Assembly: GCA_025459425.1 (NCBI GenBank)
Contig: JALOQF010000026.1
Location: forward strand, 1-34,996
Direction: 5' to 3'
DNA length: 34,996 bases
Source: Myxococcaceae bacterium
GTDB lineage: Bacteria; Myxococcota; Myxococcia; Myxococcales; Myxococcaceae
In this document: positions 1 through 8,329 of the stretch, piece by piece
How positions within the stretch are numbered: position 1 is the first letter of the stretch
Layout of the letters: each line of letters starts with the position of its first letter
Notes under the pieces: generated by a model
Seen by the model: only the letters and a program-made list of their open reading frames with translations
Told to the model about the DNA's origin: nothing
The model's database searches: none
Translations under genes and position numbers: made by a program

Positions 1-696
1 GTGAAGGGCGTGCCCTTCACCGTCGCCGGCGTGCTCGAGAAGAAGGGGCAGAGCCCGATGGGGCAGGACTACGACGACACGGTGCTGGTGCCGAGCTCGA
101 CCTTCAAGATGCGGCTCAGCCCCGGGCTGGGCAACTTCCTCTCGGGCGTCATCTTCGTGCAGGTGCGCGCCGCCGAGAGCACCCAGAAGGCCCAGCGCGA
201 GGTGACGGCGCTCCTGCGAGACCGGCACCGCCTCGGCCAGGGCATGGAAGACGACTTCAGCATTCGCAACCTCGCCGAGGTGGCGAGCGCGCAGCAGCAG
301 GGCGCGGACACGTTGTCGGCGCTGCTGGCCTCCATCGCGGCGGTGTCGCTGCTGGTGGGCGGCATCGGCATCATGAACATCATGCTGGTGAGCGTGACGG
401 AGCGGACGCGGGAGATCGGCATTCGCATGGCCGTCGGCGCGACGCCGGGGCAGATTCTGGCGCAGTTCCTCGTCGAGGCGCTGGCGCTGGCCATCGTGGG
501 CGGCCTCGTCGGCGTGGGCCTGGGCCTCTTCGCGGCGCAGCAGCTGTCGGTGCAGTTCGGCTGGCCCTTGATGGTGCGGCCCGACATCGTGGCGCTCGCG
601 ACGGGCTTCTCGGGCCTCGTCGGCGTGGGCTTCGGCCTCTACCCGGCGCTCAAGGCCTCGCGCATGGACCCCATCACCGCCCTGAGGTTCGAGTGA
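1..696 (+). CDS. MacB-type ABC transporter permease, 3' part
   Basis: The window opens inside this gene, so the 5' part is missing and the first codon here need not be the real start. The visible 231 residues hold the end of a MacB-like periplasmic core domain (about 1-100) and an FtsX permease domain with three hydrophobic segments (about 104-132, 153-182, 194-216). The loop TERTREIGIRMAVGAT (about 133-148) is the family's signature cytoplasmic coupling segment. MacB-type permeases work by mechanotransmission with a periplasmic adaptor and a TolC-like channel, exporting macrolides, peptides or lipoproteins. The stop codon overlaps the GTG start of the following TolC-like gene, which fits one export operon. 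The substrate cannot be told from sequence. Confidence 0.9.
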   Translation: MKGVPFTVAGVLEKKGQSPMGQDYDDTVLVPSSTFKMRLSPGLGNFLSGVIFVQVRAAESTQKAQREVTALLRDRHRLGQGMEDDFSIRNLAEVASAQQQGADTLSALLASIAAVSLLVGGIGIMNIMLVSVTERTREIGIRMAVGATPGQILAQFLVEALALAIVGGLVGVGLGLFAAQQLSVQFGWPLMVRPDIVALATGFSGLVGVGFGLYPALKASRMDPITALRFE

Positions 697-1979
697 GGCT
701 CGTCGCCGCGGCGCTGCTGGTGTCGTCCGTCGCCTGGGCCGAGGGGCTCACGCTCGAGGCCGCGGTGGCGAAGGCGCTCGAGCAGGTGCCGGCGATGAAG
801 GCCGCGCGCGCGCAGGAAACCGCGGCGAACGCACGGGCCCGGGAGTCCTTCGCGCCGCTGCTCCCGCAGGTGAGCCTCGGGCTCTCGTACAGCCGGGCGA
901 CGGCGAACTTCGTGGGCCGCCCGGGCCAGGTGCCCAACACCATCGCCGGCGCGCAGCCCTTGAGCCTCGACTCGTTCGACTTCTTCACCGGCAACGTCAC
1001 CGCGCAGGTGCTGGTGTGGGACTTCTTGTCGACGTGGAACCGGCACCAGGCAGCGAAGGCGCAGGCGGAAGGCCAGGCGGCGCAGACGAAGGCGCTCGAG
1101 GTGACGACGGTGCTGAACGTGCGCACGGCGTACTTCGCGGCGCGCGCGCAGGACGACCTGGTGCTAGTGACGCAGGCAGCGCTCGACAACACGAAGGCGC
1201 ACCTCGCGCAGATTGCAGCCTTCGTCTCGGCGGGCGCGCGGCCTGAAATCGACCTCGCGCAGGTGCGGCTCGAGGTGGCCAACGCGAAGCTGCAGCTGGT
1301 GAACGCGAAGAACGCGGCGGCGCTCGCGAGGGCGCGGCTGGCGCAGGCGATGGGCGTGCCGGGGCCCTTGACCGAGCCGCTGGTGGACGGGGCCCCGAGG
1401 CCGCTTTCGGCGGAAGACGAGACGCTCGAGGCGCTCGTGCCGAAGGCCGTGGCGGCGCGGCCCGAGTCGAAGCAGCTCGAGGCGCAGGTGCGCGCGAACG
1501 AGCGCTCCCTGGCGGCGGTGAAGGGCACGTACTGGCCGACGCTGACGGCGCAGCTGTCGGGCAACGCGCAGGCGCGCACCTTGACGAACGTGGTGCCCAA
1601 CGTGAGCGGGCAGCTCGCGCTCTCGTGGCCGCTCTACCAGGGCGGCCTCACCGACGCGCAGGTGGCCGAGGCCGAGGCGACGCTGGCCGCCGCGCAGGCG
1701 CAGGTCGAGACGCTGACGAACCAGGTGCGGCTCGACGTCGAGCAGGCCCGCCTCGACGTGCAGGCGGCGAAGGAGGCCCTCGAGGTGGCTGGGGAGGCGA
1801 AGGCCGCGGCAGCCGAGCGCCTGCGCCTGGCCGAGGGGCGCTACCAGGCCGGCGCGGGCAGCATCATCGAGCTGTCAGACGCGCAGGTGGCCTTCACGCA
1901 GGCCGGCGCGCAGGTGGCGCAAGAAACGTTCGCCCTCGCCGCCGCGCGCGCGAGGCTGGCCGCGGCCATGGGCGAGTGA
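693..1979 (+). CDS. TolC-family outer-membrane efflux protein
   Basis: 428 residues, the usual TolC-family length. It starts with GTG overlapping the permease stop (GTGA), so the two are probably translationally coupled. Residues 1-16 form a signal peptide with a likely cleavage after AWA. The rest shows two OEP repeats of long alanine-rich heptad helices (about 20-215 and 235-425) separated by shorter stretches expected for barrel strands. Such proteins trimerise into an outer-membrane channel with a periplasmic tunnel. With the MacB-type permease upstream it probably forms the exit duct of a tripartite pump; the adaptor gene would lie further upstream, outside the window. Family assignment is strong and the cargo is unknown. 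Confidence 0.92.
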   Translation: MRLVAAALLVSSVAWAEGLTLEAAVAKALEQVPAMKAARAQETAANARARESFAPLLPQVSLGLSYSRATANFVGRPGQVPNTIAGAQPLSLDSFDFFTGNVTAQVLVWDFLSTWNRHQAAKAQAEGQAAQTKALEVTTVLNVRTAYFAARAQDDLVLVTQAALDNTKAHLAQIAAFVSAGARPEIDLAQVRLEVANAKLQLVNAKNAAALARARLAQAMGVPGPLTEPLVDGAPRPLSAEDETLEALVPKAVAARPESKQLEAQVRANERSLAAVKGTYWPTLTAQLSGNAQARTLTNVVPNVSGQLALSWPLYQGGLTDAQVAEAEATLAAAQAQVETLTNQVRLDVEQARLDVQAAKEALEVAGEAKAAAAERLRLAEGRYQAGAGSIIELSDAQVAFTQAGAQVAQETFALAAARARLAAAMGE

Positions 1980-1986
1980 GGCGCGG

Positions 1987-2646
1987 GTGAGCTACAAGCG
2001 CTTCATGCGTTGTCTGGCCCTGCTCGTTCTCTCAGCGTCGGCGGCGCTCGCCCAGCCGGTGACGGCGCCCACCTACGACGAGGCCGAGGCCGCGAAGCTT
2101 CTGGCCGGCGAGATTCTCGTGCGCGACGCGGTGCCGACCGGCGGCAAGGGCGTGGCCTCGTACTCGTTCGGCGTCGTCGACGCGCCGAGCGACGAAATCT
2201 GGGCCATCATCAGCAACTGCAAGCTCTTCTTTCAGTTCATGCCGCGCGTGAAGAAGTCGTGGGTGAAGACCGAGCCCGGCGTCGGAGAAATCTGCCACGT
2301 CGAGCTGACGATGCCCTTCCCGCTCCCCGACCTCTGGAGCGACTCGAGCCACGAGGTGCGTGAAGAGCCGAAGGGCCACTACCTGCGCGCGTGGAAGATG
2401 GTGCGCGGCACCTACCACCGCAACGACGGCTCGTGGACCATCGTCCCCTTCGGTGACGGCACGAAGAGCCTCGTCGTGTACACGGTCGACACGGACCCGA
2501 AGATGGCGGTGCCGAACGGGCTCATTCGGCTGGGCCAGAACACGTCGCTCCCCGAGGTCATCATTCGCATCAGGCAGCGGGTGACGGCGCTGCGGGCCGC
2601 GGCTCCGGCGGCTGCAGCACCGGCCGCGGCGGCTCCAGCGAAGTAG
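1987..2646 (+). CDS. Secreted SRPBCC/START-like domain protein
   Basis: 219 residues. The GTG start at 1987 lies 7 bases after the TolC stop; an in-frame ATG at 2005 is an alternative. Residues 1-22 are a signal peptide (cleavage after ALA). Residues about 55-200 look like an SRPBCC (helix-grip) fold: an APSDEIWAIISNCKLFFQFM stretch as in polyketide cyclase/START proteins, then alternating beta strands including WSDSSHEVREE and GSWTIVPFGDGTKSLVVYTV. The tail (about 200-219) is almost only Ala and Pro. Such domains bind hydrophobic ligands, and secreted ones of unknown role are common in Myxococcota. It is probably the last gene of the efflux operon; a lipid-handling role is inference only. 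Confidence 0.75.
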   Translation: MSYKRFMRCLALLVLSASAALAQPVTAPTYDEAEAAKLLAGEILVRDAVPTGGKGVASYSFGVVDAPSDEIWAIISNCKLFFQFMPRVKKSWVKTEPGVGEICHVELTMPFPLPDLWSDSSHEVREEPKGHYLRAWKMVRGTYHRNDGSWTIVPFGDGTKSLVVYTVDTDPKMAVPNGLIRLGQNTSLPEVIIRIRQRVTALRAAAPAAAAPAAAAPAK

Positions 2647-3008
2647 CGCCGTCGTGCCTTCGATTCCTGGTTCGTTCCATGGCGGCCGGGCGTTCACACC
2701 GGCAGACCAGTGAGCCTCACAGAACGTCGGTCAATTGAAGGCCCGTTCTCCGTGCCATCTCCTCACCGGCCTTCCGCGCCTCGGCAGGGGTCGCGGAGGC
2801 GCACCCGGTCGCGTCAGGGCGGCGCGGCTCGTTCGTCAGGCCCCGGCTCTCGTCGCAGGAGGTGCGCCATGCATCGTGTGCTGACAGGTCTCCGCTTCGT
2901 CTCGCGCCCCGCTCGACGCTGAAGGCGTCGTCGTCTTCGGCGGGCAGGCGCGGCTTCCACTGACGGCGCCCCACGGGGCGCCTCGCGGCACCTGTCTGTC
3001 CCGACTTC
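2647..3008. other. Intergenic stretch without a convincing gene
   Basis: About 360 bases between the SRPBCC-like gene and the RbfA-like gene. Short ORFs exist on both strands (for example minus 3052-2717), but none has a recognisable domain or protein-like composition. It presumably carries the end of the efflux operon and the promoter of the RbfA-like/rtcB pair. I see no clear terminator hairpin. Confidence 0.4.
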
Positions 3009-3359
3009 ATGACCTCATCGCATCGACGCCCTCGCGGGCGAAACCCTGTCACGTCCCTGCATCACCTCAGGCATCACCAGCTGCTCCTCGAGGAGCTGCG
3101 CACCCTCTTCCGCGTCGAGGTCACCGACGCGCGCCTCACCCCGCTTCGAATCGTCGCCGTCGAGCTCGCCGCCGATGGCGCCTCGGCCCGCGTCGCGTGG
3201 AGCGGCCCCGACGACGTCGCCGTGCGCCTGGCCCTCGAGCGCGCAGCCGGCTTCCTCCAGGCGAGGCTGCGCGAGTCGCTGGGGTGGAAACGAACGCCAC
3301 GACTCCGCTTCGTCTGGCTCGGCCTCGACGCCTCGCCGCTCGAGGAGGAGCCGTCATGA
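3009..3359 (+). CDS. RbfA-like ribosome-binding protein
   Basis: 116 residues from ATG 3009. The first 15 or so residues are basic and may be over-called, but there is no better in-frame start. From about 20 onward the order matches ribosome-binding factor A: an N-terminal helix (LRHHQLLLEELRTLF), a strand pair around LTPLRIVAVELAADGASARV, an alanine-rich helix with the A-x-G kink (LERAAGFLQARLRESL) and the closing strand TPRLRFVWLG. RbfA is a KH-like protein that binds the 30S subunit near helix 44 and the 16S 3' end during maturation. The housekeeping rbfA normally sits in the nusA-infB operon; this copy instead overlaps rtcB by four bases (ATGA), suggesting a specialised paralog. Similarity is by eye. 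Confidence 0.68.
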   Translation: MTSSHRRPRGRNPVTSLHHLRHHQLLLEELRTLFRVEVTDARLTPLRIVAVELAADGASARVAWSGPDDVAVRLALERAAGFLQARLRESLGWKRTPRLRFVWLGLDASPLEEEPS

Positions 3360-4480
3360 CGCCCCTCGTCCTTCCGACGCGCCACGCGCCGCTGTGGGTC
3401 TGGCGGCGAACGCTCCCCGACGACACCCGGAAGCAGCTCGTCTCGCTCGCCGAGCGCCCCTGGGTTCGTCACCACGTCGCGGTCATGCCCGACGCGCACG
3501 GCTCGGGGCACGTGGCCGTGGGCACCGTCTTCGTCACCGACGACGTCATCGTTCCCGGCGCGCTCGGCGACGACCTGGGGTGCGGCGTCACGGCGGTTCG
3601 GCTCGCCACCTCGGCGAACGAGCTCGCGCGTCGCGACCTCGAAGCGCTGCTGCGCCACTGGACCGGGTGCATCCCCATCGGGGACGGCGTGCATCGCGGG
3701 CGCGCGGGCCCCCTCACCTTCGGGCTGTCGACGAACGCGCTCGAGCGGCAGGCCCGAAGGCTGGCGCCGCGACACCTCGGCACGCTGGGTGGCGGGAACC
3801 ACTTCGTCGAGCTCGACCGTGCCCACGACGACTCGGTGTGGCTGCTCGTTCATTCCGGCTCGCGGGGCCTTGGAGGCGCCATCGGCCATCACCACCAGCG
3901 CGTCGCGGGCGGGCCGCTCGAGCCTCTGGCGCTCACCTCGCCCGAAGGCAGGGCCTGCTGGAACGACCTGCACGTCGCGTTCGAGTTCGCACGGAACAAC
4001 CGCGCGGCGCTCCTGGCTTCGGCACTCGACGGCGTGCGCGCGGTGCTGGGCCTGGGCGCCGACGAGTCCAGCCGGCTCGACCTCCACCACAACTTCGTCG
4101 CTCGCGAGACGCACGCGGGTGACGTGCTGCTCGTGCATCGAAAAGGAGCGATTCGTGCAACCCGCGAGACGCTGGCGCTCATCCCCGGCTCGATGGGCAC
4201 GGCCTCGTACCTCGTGCGCGGCCTCGGCCACCCGGCGTCCTTCGAGTCGGCCTCGCACGGCGCGGGCCGCGTGATGACGCGACGAGAAGCGCGCACTCGG
4301 GTGCCGCGCGCGAAGCTCGTGCGCCACCTGCGGCACGTCGTCTTCGACGTCGACAGGGCCGAGTCCCTCGTCGAGGAGGCACCGAGCGTCTACCGGCCCA
4401 TTCGTGAGGTGCTGGAAGACGAGGCCGACCTCGTCGAGCCGGTGCTCCGGCTCGAGCCGCTCGTCGTGCTCAAGGGCTGA
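3356..4480 (+). CDS. rtcB: RtcB-family RNA ligase
   Basis: 374 residues, close to the short bacterial RtcB class. RtcB joins 2',3'-cyclic-phosphate or 3'-phosphate RNA ends to 5'-OH ends using GTP and Mn2+. The active site is intact: GDDLGCGV (D73, C76), LGGGNHFVEL (N148, H149, E152), LVHSGSRGLG (H166), DLHHNF (H244/H245), RKGA (262-265), IPGSMGTASYLVRG (276-289) and SASHGAGR (298-305), whose H301 matches the guanylylated histidine. The start ATG overlaps the stop of the RbfA-like gene and a strong purine-rich ribosome-binding site (3341-3350) lies inside that gene's end. No archease, RtcA or PrfH gene is adjacent. The RbfA-like partner points to rRNA as a possible substrate, which is inference. 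Confidence 0.95.
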   Translation: MTPLVLPTRHAPLWVWRRTLPDDTRKQLVSLAERPWVRHHVAVMPDAHGSGHVAVGTVFVTDDVIVPGALGDDLGCGVTAVRLATSANELARRDLEALLRHWTGCIPIGDGVHRGRAGPLTFGLSTNALERQARRLAPRHLGTLGGGNHFVELDRAHDDSVWLLVHSGSRGLGGAIGHHHQRVAGGPLEPLALTSPEGRACWNDLHVAFEFARNNRAALLASALDGVRAVLGLGADESSRLDLHHNFVARETHAGDVLLVHRKGAIRATRETLALIPGSMGTASYLVRGLGHPASFESASHGAGRVMTRREARTRVPRAKLVRHLRHVVFDVDRAESLVEEAPSVYRPIREVLEDEADLVEPVLRLEPLVVLKG

Positions 4481-4489
4481 GCCGAGACG

Positions 4490-5812
4490 TCACAGGTCGA
4501 CGCGCACCACGTCGAAGAAGTTCTTCCGCTGGTCGGGCTCGGCGAACTTCTGGTTGTTGAGGTCGCAGATCCACGCGGTCGACCCATCGACGAGCAGGTG
4601 GGTCGCCGCGAGGTCCGCCGGCTGGAAGAGCGGCAGCACGATGGGCGTCGGCCGCAGCCCGAAGGCGGTGTCGAGCGCGCCGGCCGGCGTGATGCGGGCG
4701 AGGTACGTGTCACCAACCCCCGTGAGGTACAGCACGATGCTGCCGTCGGGCTGCAGCGCGGCGCCACGAACCGTCGAGATGGGCTGTGGCATCGTCACGT
4801 CGACGCGGCCGTTCGGCCCGAAGCTGGTGTCGGGCACGCCATCGGCGTTCGTCTGCAGCATTCGAACCCGGTAGACGCGCGTGGCGCCGGTCTCCTCGAA
4901 GGACGCCCCGAGGATGATGAGCCGCCCGTCGGGCCGACCCAGCATCGCCTCGGCCCGGCCACCGGGAACTCGCACGAAGCCGGCCGTGCCGAACGTCATG
5001 TCATCGGTGCCATCGGCGTTGAGGCGGCCCATCACGAGGCTGCTGTCGCCGCCCCCCACCACCACCTTGCCCGACGGCTGGAGCACCATCGAGCGCACGG
5101 CCTCGTTCTCGGTGCGGCTGCCGAACGCGTTGCCGAAGCCGACGCCGGCGACCTTGCTGAACGAGGTGTCGGGCGAGCCATCGGCGTTGAAGCGCGCGAC
5201 GAAGAAGTTCGACTGCACCGTACCGCCGACGAGCAGCTTGCCGTCCGGCTGCTTGAGAATGCGCGCGTACGTCGCGTCGATGAGGTCCATGCCCGAACGG
5301 AAAGTGTCGATGCGCACGCCACCGGCGTTGCCGAAGGACGTGTCGAGCTGCCCGTTGGCCGAATAGCGCGCCACCACCACGCTGCCCGAGCCGGGAATGA
5401 CGAGGCTCCGGCCGTAGCCCGCGACGATGATGCCGGTGCCATCGACGACGAGGTCGCTGATGCTGTCGCTGTCGAAGCGGCCGACGATGGTGGGCATGCC
5501 ACCGTCGGTGTCGGTGAAGACGAGGCCGTCGCGACCGAACGTCGGGTCGAGCTGCCGCGAGGTGTCGAAGCGCGCGAGGAACAGGTCGGCGCCGCGGGTG
5601 CCTCCATCGTCGAGCGACGCCGCGCCGGCCGCTACCAGCTTGTCGCCCTGCTTCGCGACGGCGTAGCCGAGGCCGCTAACGCCGGGCGGGAGAATCGAGC
5701 GGTACAGCACCGTCATGCCGGCGTCTGCTCCAGCACCACCGTCGGGTGACGGCGTGGGCCCTGGGCAGGCGGTGAGCGTCAACAAGGAGAAAGCGGCGAG
5801 CAGGCTGCGCAT
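4490..5812 (-). CDS. Delta-60-repeat beta-propeller lipoprotein
   Basis: 440 residues from the ATG at 5812, preceded by a GGGGG-type ribosome-binding site. The frame stays open upstream to 6043, but only this start gives a lipoprotein signal peptide with lipobox LTAC (Cys16), followed by a Pro/Gly/Asp linker. The rest is made of delta-60 repeats: recurring units such as QPDGKLLVGG, FNADGSPDTSF, LNADGTDDMTFG and LQPDGSIVLYL, each about 55-60 residues. These repeats are thought to fold as a beta-propeller; function in this family is unknown, but the position would be the outer membrane or periplasm. It converges on rtcB with a 9-base gap, so the two transcripts end face to face. Confidence 0.88.
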   Translation of the reverse strand: MRSLLAAFSLLTLTACPGPTPSPDGGAGADAGMTVLYRSILPPGVSGLGYAVAKQGDKLVAAGAASLDDGGTRGADLFLARFDTSRQLDPTFGRDGLVFTDTDGGMPTIVGRFDSDSISDLVVDGTGIIVAGYGRSLVIPGSGSVVVARYSANGQLDTSFGNAGGVRIDTFRSGMDLIDATYARILKQPDGKLLVGGTVQSNFFVARFNADGSPDTSFSKVAGVGFGNAFGSRTENEAVRSMVLQPSGKVVVGGGDSSLVMGRLNADGTDDMTFGTAGFVRVPGGRAEAMLGRPDGRLIILGASFEETGATRVYRVRMLQTNADGVPDTSFGPNGRVDVTMPQPISTVRGAALQPDGSIVLYLTGVGDTYLARITPAGALDTAFGLRPTPIVLPLFQPADLAATHLLVDGSTAWICDLNNQKFAEPDQRKNFFDVVRVDL

Positions 5813-5978
5813 GTGCGGTGACCCCCGTTCAGTCGGAGGCCCCCAGTTACCCAACTCGGAGCAGGGAGAGAAGCGGGGAGCCCGCACACTGACGGACGCA
5901 CACGTCGAGTGGAACACCAGACCGACTCGGTTCAGTCTGTCGTTCCTTTCGTTGCCGGGCATCAAGCCCGTCACGCTC

Positions 5979-7544
5979 TCAGCGACGCCGGCGGCTCGAC
6001 TTCTGCAACCACGGCGGCACCGGAGCCTCACCACCTCGCGCACGAAGCCGCTTCACCGTTCGAACGGGCGTGCGCTCGACCGCTGGAGCTGGCGGCACCA
6101 CGAGCGGCCCGATGGTGGCGAGCACCGCTGGCAGCTCACTCATCGGCTGGTCGACGAAGACGAGCGGCTCCGGGTCCTCGGGCGCGACGACGGGCCGGGC
6201 GACGACGGGTGCTGGCTCCTCGACTGTGGGGCGAAGGGCCCAGTGGACACCGAACCCCAGGCCCAGGCCCACGAGCGCTGCCACCGGCGCCGCCCACGCA
6301 CGAGCCACCGGTGACGTGCGACGCTTCGACACCGGCGCCTTCGGCTGCTGCAGCACCACGGGACGCTCGACCACCGGCGCCTCGACGACGGCGATGGCCG
6401 GCTGCGCCACCTCGACCCGGGGCACCTCGATGGAGGCCGTCCGCGTGCGACGCTCGTGCAGATGCGCGGTGAGCGCCCGCTCCTGCGCCAGCCGGCCGTC
6501 GAAGAGCTGCCCGAGGAACTCGGCGCGCGCGTCGGGCCGCCACATGAAGGACGACACGGCTTTTTTCAGCTCCTTCGCGAACGCCGCTCCCGTTGGGTAG
6601 CGCCAGGCGCGGTCCGTCGAAAGCGCCCGAAACATCACCTCGTCGAGCGACTTGCCCAGCATCACGTGCAGCGTCGACGGCGGCGCGAAGCGGCGGCTCT
6701 CGACGGCCTTCACGCGCTCGTCGAAGCCCTCGGCGCGGCGGAGCGGTTCTCCAGCGAGGCCTTCGTACAGGAGCGCCGCGAGCGAAAAGACATCGGCCTT
6801 CGGGTCGGGCGGCCGGCCGTGGAGCACCTGCTCCGGCGCCAGGTACGGGCCCGTCGCCTCGAGCACCTCGGGCCACGAGCGGCGCCGCGCCACGCAGGGA
6901 AACAAGCCCGCCTCGAGCAGCTTCACGGTGCCGTCGAAGGCCACGGCGACGGCGTGCGGGCTCACCAGGCCATGTGACGTGCGCGCGTGCACGGCCCCGA
7001 GCGCGAGCGCCGCGTCATGCACCGCCGCCAGCACGAAGCCCAGCGGCATCGCACGGCCCTGCGCCCGGCACGCCGTCAGCACCTCGGCCAGGGTGGCGCC
7101 GGCCACGCGCTCCGTCACCCAGAAGGTGCCTTCGTCGGACACCTCACAGTCGAACACCGAAGCGAGCAGCGGGTGGTACAGCTTCGAGGCCTCGTGCGCC
7201 CAGGCCTCGACGAGCGGCCCGTCGCCGTCGCCCACGTCGAGCTGCCGCAAGTCGACGACGTGCACCTGCTCGCCTTCACGCCGCAGCGCCAACAGCCTCC
7301 GCGCCGAGCCCTTCGAGAGCCGCCGCACGACTTCACACCGGCCGATGGTCCAACCAGCGCACGGGTCGCCGACGAGCTCGCCCTCGAGCAGGTTGCCCGT
7401 CGCCGGAGGTGGCTTCACCGGCGCGGGCGGGAGGCCCTTGAGCGGGAGGTCGGCGCGCTCCCACGGCTGGCCGACGCAGAACGACTGGCCGGGCAGCAGG
7501 AAGGTCTGTGTGGGAATGCGGTTCTCGGCGGACGAGTCGCTCAC
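5979..7544 (-). CDS. Membrane-anchored Ser/Thr protein kinase-like protein, predicted pseudokinase
   Basis: 521 residues. The start is GTG 7544, with TGAGGG seven bases upstream. Residues about 68-335 have the outline of a PknB-like kinase: an N-lobe, a C-lobe with GPYLAPEQ (232-239), the DVFSLAALLYEGLAG helix (251-265) and a final helix with ELKKAV. The catalytic residues are missing. The glycine loop reads LSKGSARR, the VAIK lysine position reads VVDLR, the HRD position reads SHGLVSPHAV (190-199, no Asp or Lys) and DFG is LEAG (210-213). Residues about 417-437 form one transmembrane helix, followed by a Pro/Val-rich outer segment ending in a basic tail. It probably binds or scaffolds rather than phosphorylates. 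A delta-60 lipoprotein gene lies downstream on the same strand. Confidence 0.85.
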   Translation of the reverse strand: MSDSSAENRIPTQTFLLPGQSFCVGQPWERADLPLKGLPPAPVKPPPATGNLLEGELVGDPCAGWTIGRCEVVRRLSKGSARRLLALRREGEQVHVVDLRQLDVGDGDGPLVEAWAHEASKLYHPLLASVFDCEVSDEGTFWVTERVAGATLAEVLTACRAQGRAMPLGFVLAAVHDAALALGAVHARTSHGLVSPHAVAVAFDGTVKLLEAGLFPCVARRRSWPEVLEATGPYLAPEQVLHGRPPDPKADVFSLAALLYEGLAGEPLRRAEGFDERVKAVESRRFAPPSTLHVMLGKSLDEVMFRALSTDRAWRYPTGAAFAKELKKAVSSFMWRPDARAEFLGQLFDGRLAQERALTAHLHERRTRTASIEVPRVEVAQPAIAVVEAPVVERPVVLQQPKAPVSKRRTSPVARAWAAPVAALVGLGLGFGVHWALRPTVEEPAPVVARPVVAPEDPEPLVFVDQPMSELPAVLATIGPLVVPPAPAVERTPVRTVKRLRARGGEAPVPPWLQKSSRRRR

Positions 7545-7824
7545 CTGTCGACCCTCAGCAAGCCCGGTGCCCTCGCGCAGTCCGTTGAATCGACGGCTGA
7601 CATGTAAAGCGGTGGCTCACACCTCGAGGTGACAGGTGGTGTGCGCCAGGGGCGACGCTGTCCGGCTCGAGGACACCGACCGTCACGGGGCGTCAGTTCC
7701 GCCTCGTCGCCCGCGGCGCCTTCGCCCCTCGCGGTGTGGCAGGGAGTGCAAGAAGTGCCGTCGAGGGTCCTGGAACGGGCGGGCGCAGACCGCGCAGCCG
7801 TGCTCAGCTTCCCTCGTGCTCTCG

Positions 7825-8325
7825 ATGTTGATGCTGCTGACGCTGGCGCAGACCCCGTCACTCCTCGAGCAGGCGCCCCGCGGCGCCCGGCTGCTCGCCC
7901 AGGCCGACGCACCTCTCGTCGCACCGGGGCCCACGCCGTCGCTCGCCACGCAGGTCGAGCAGCTCAACGTGCGCATTCGCGCCATCAACGTGAACTGGCC
8001 GACGGGCGCGGTCGTCGTCTCGTACATCGGCGGCGTGCTGCTCTACGTCGCTTTGGTGACGATGCTCACGCTGCTCCCGTTCAACCTGCTGACGGGCGCG
8101 CCGCTCCTCCTCTTCTCGGGGCTCGGCATCGCGGGCGCGGGCCTGCTCATCGGAGGCCTCGTCGTCGGCTCGAACACCGCCGCGGCCTCACGAGCCGAGC
8201 GCGACGAGCTGATGCAGGAGCGTGACCGACTCAAGCGCGAGCTCGAGACCACCTCGCCGCCGGTGATTCCGGGCGTGGAGCGGCTCCCCACGTTCGCGCC
8301 CTCGGTCCTTCTCGCCCGCTTCTGA
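7825..8325 (+). CDS. Hypothetical two-helix membrane protein with coiled coil
   Basis: 166 residues if ATG 7825 is used; GTG 7816 is an alternative, and the frame is open further upstream but with poor protein composition. Residues 1-10 may be a signal peptide. Two hydrophobic helices follow (about 62-87 and 92-116), joined by a very short turn, as in a hairpin anchor. Residues about 122-142 (RAERDELMQERDRLKRELE) form a charged coiled coil, and a Pro-rich tail ends the protein. No family was recognised. The next gene starts four bases after the stop, so the two are probably cotranscribed. Confidence 0.65.
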   Translation: MLMLLTLAQTPSLLEQAPRGARLLAQADAPLVAPGPTPSLATQVEQLNVRIRAINVNWPTGAVVVSYIGGVLLYVALVTMLTLLPFNLLTGAPLLLFSGLGIAGAGLLIGGLVVGSNTAAASRAERDELMQERDRLKRELETTSPPVIPGVERLPTFAPSVLLARF

Positions 8326-8329
8326 CGCC

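Noticed and set aside
2717-3052. Minus-strand ORF of 111 codons in the gap before the RbfA-like gene
   Set aside because: Only its last 25 or so residues look helical; there is no ribosome-binding site or family, and it runs into the RbfA-like gene.
3074-4336. Minus-strand ORF of 420 codons opposite rtcB
   Set aside because: rtcB on the plus strand has every catalytic motif; the antisense frame has none and is His/Arg-rich.
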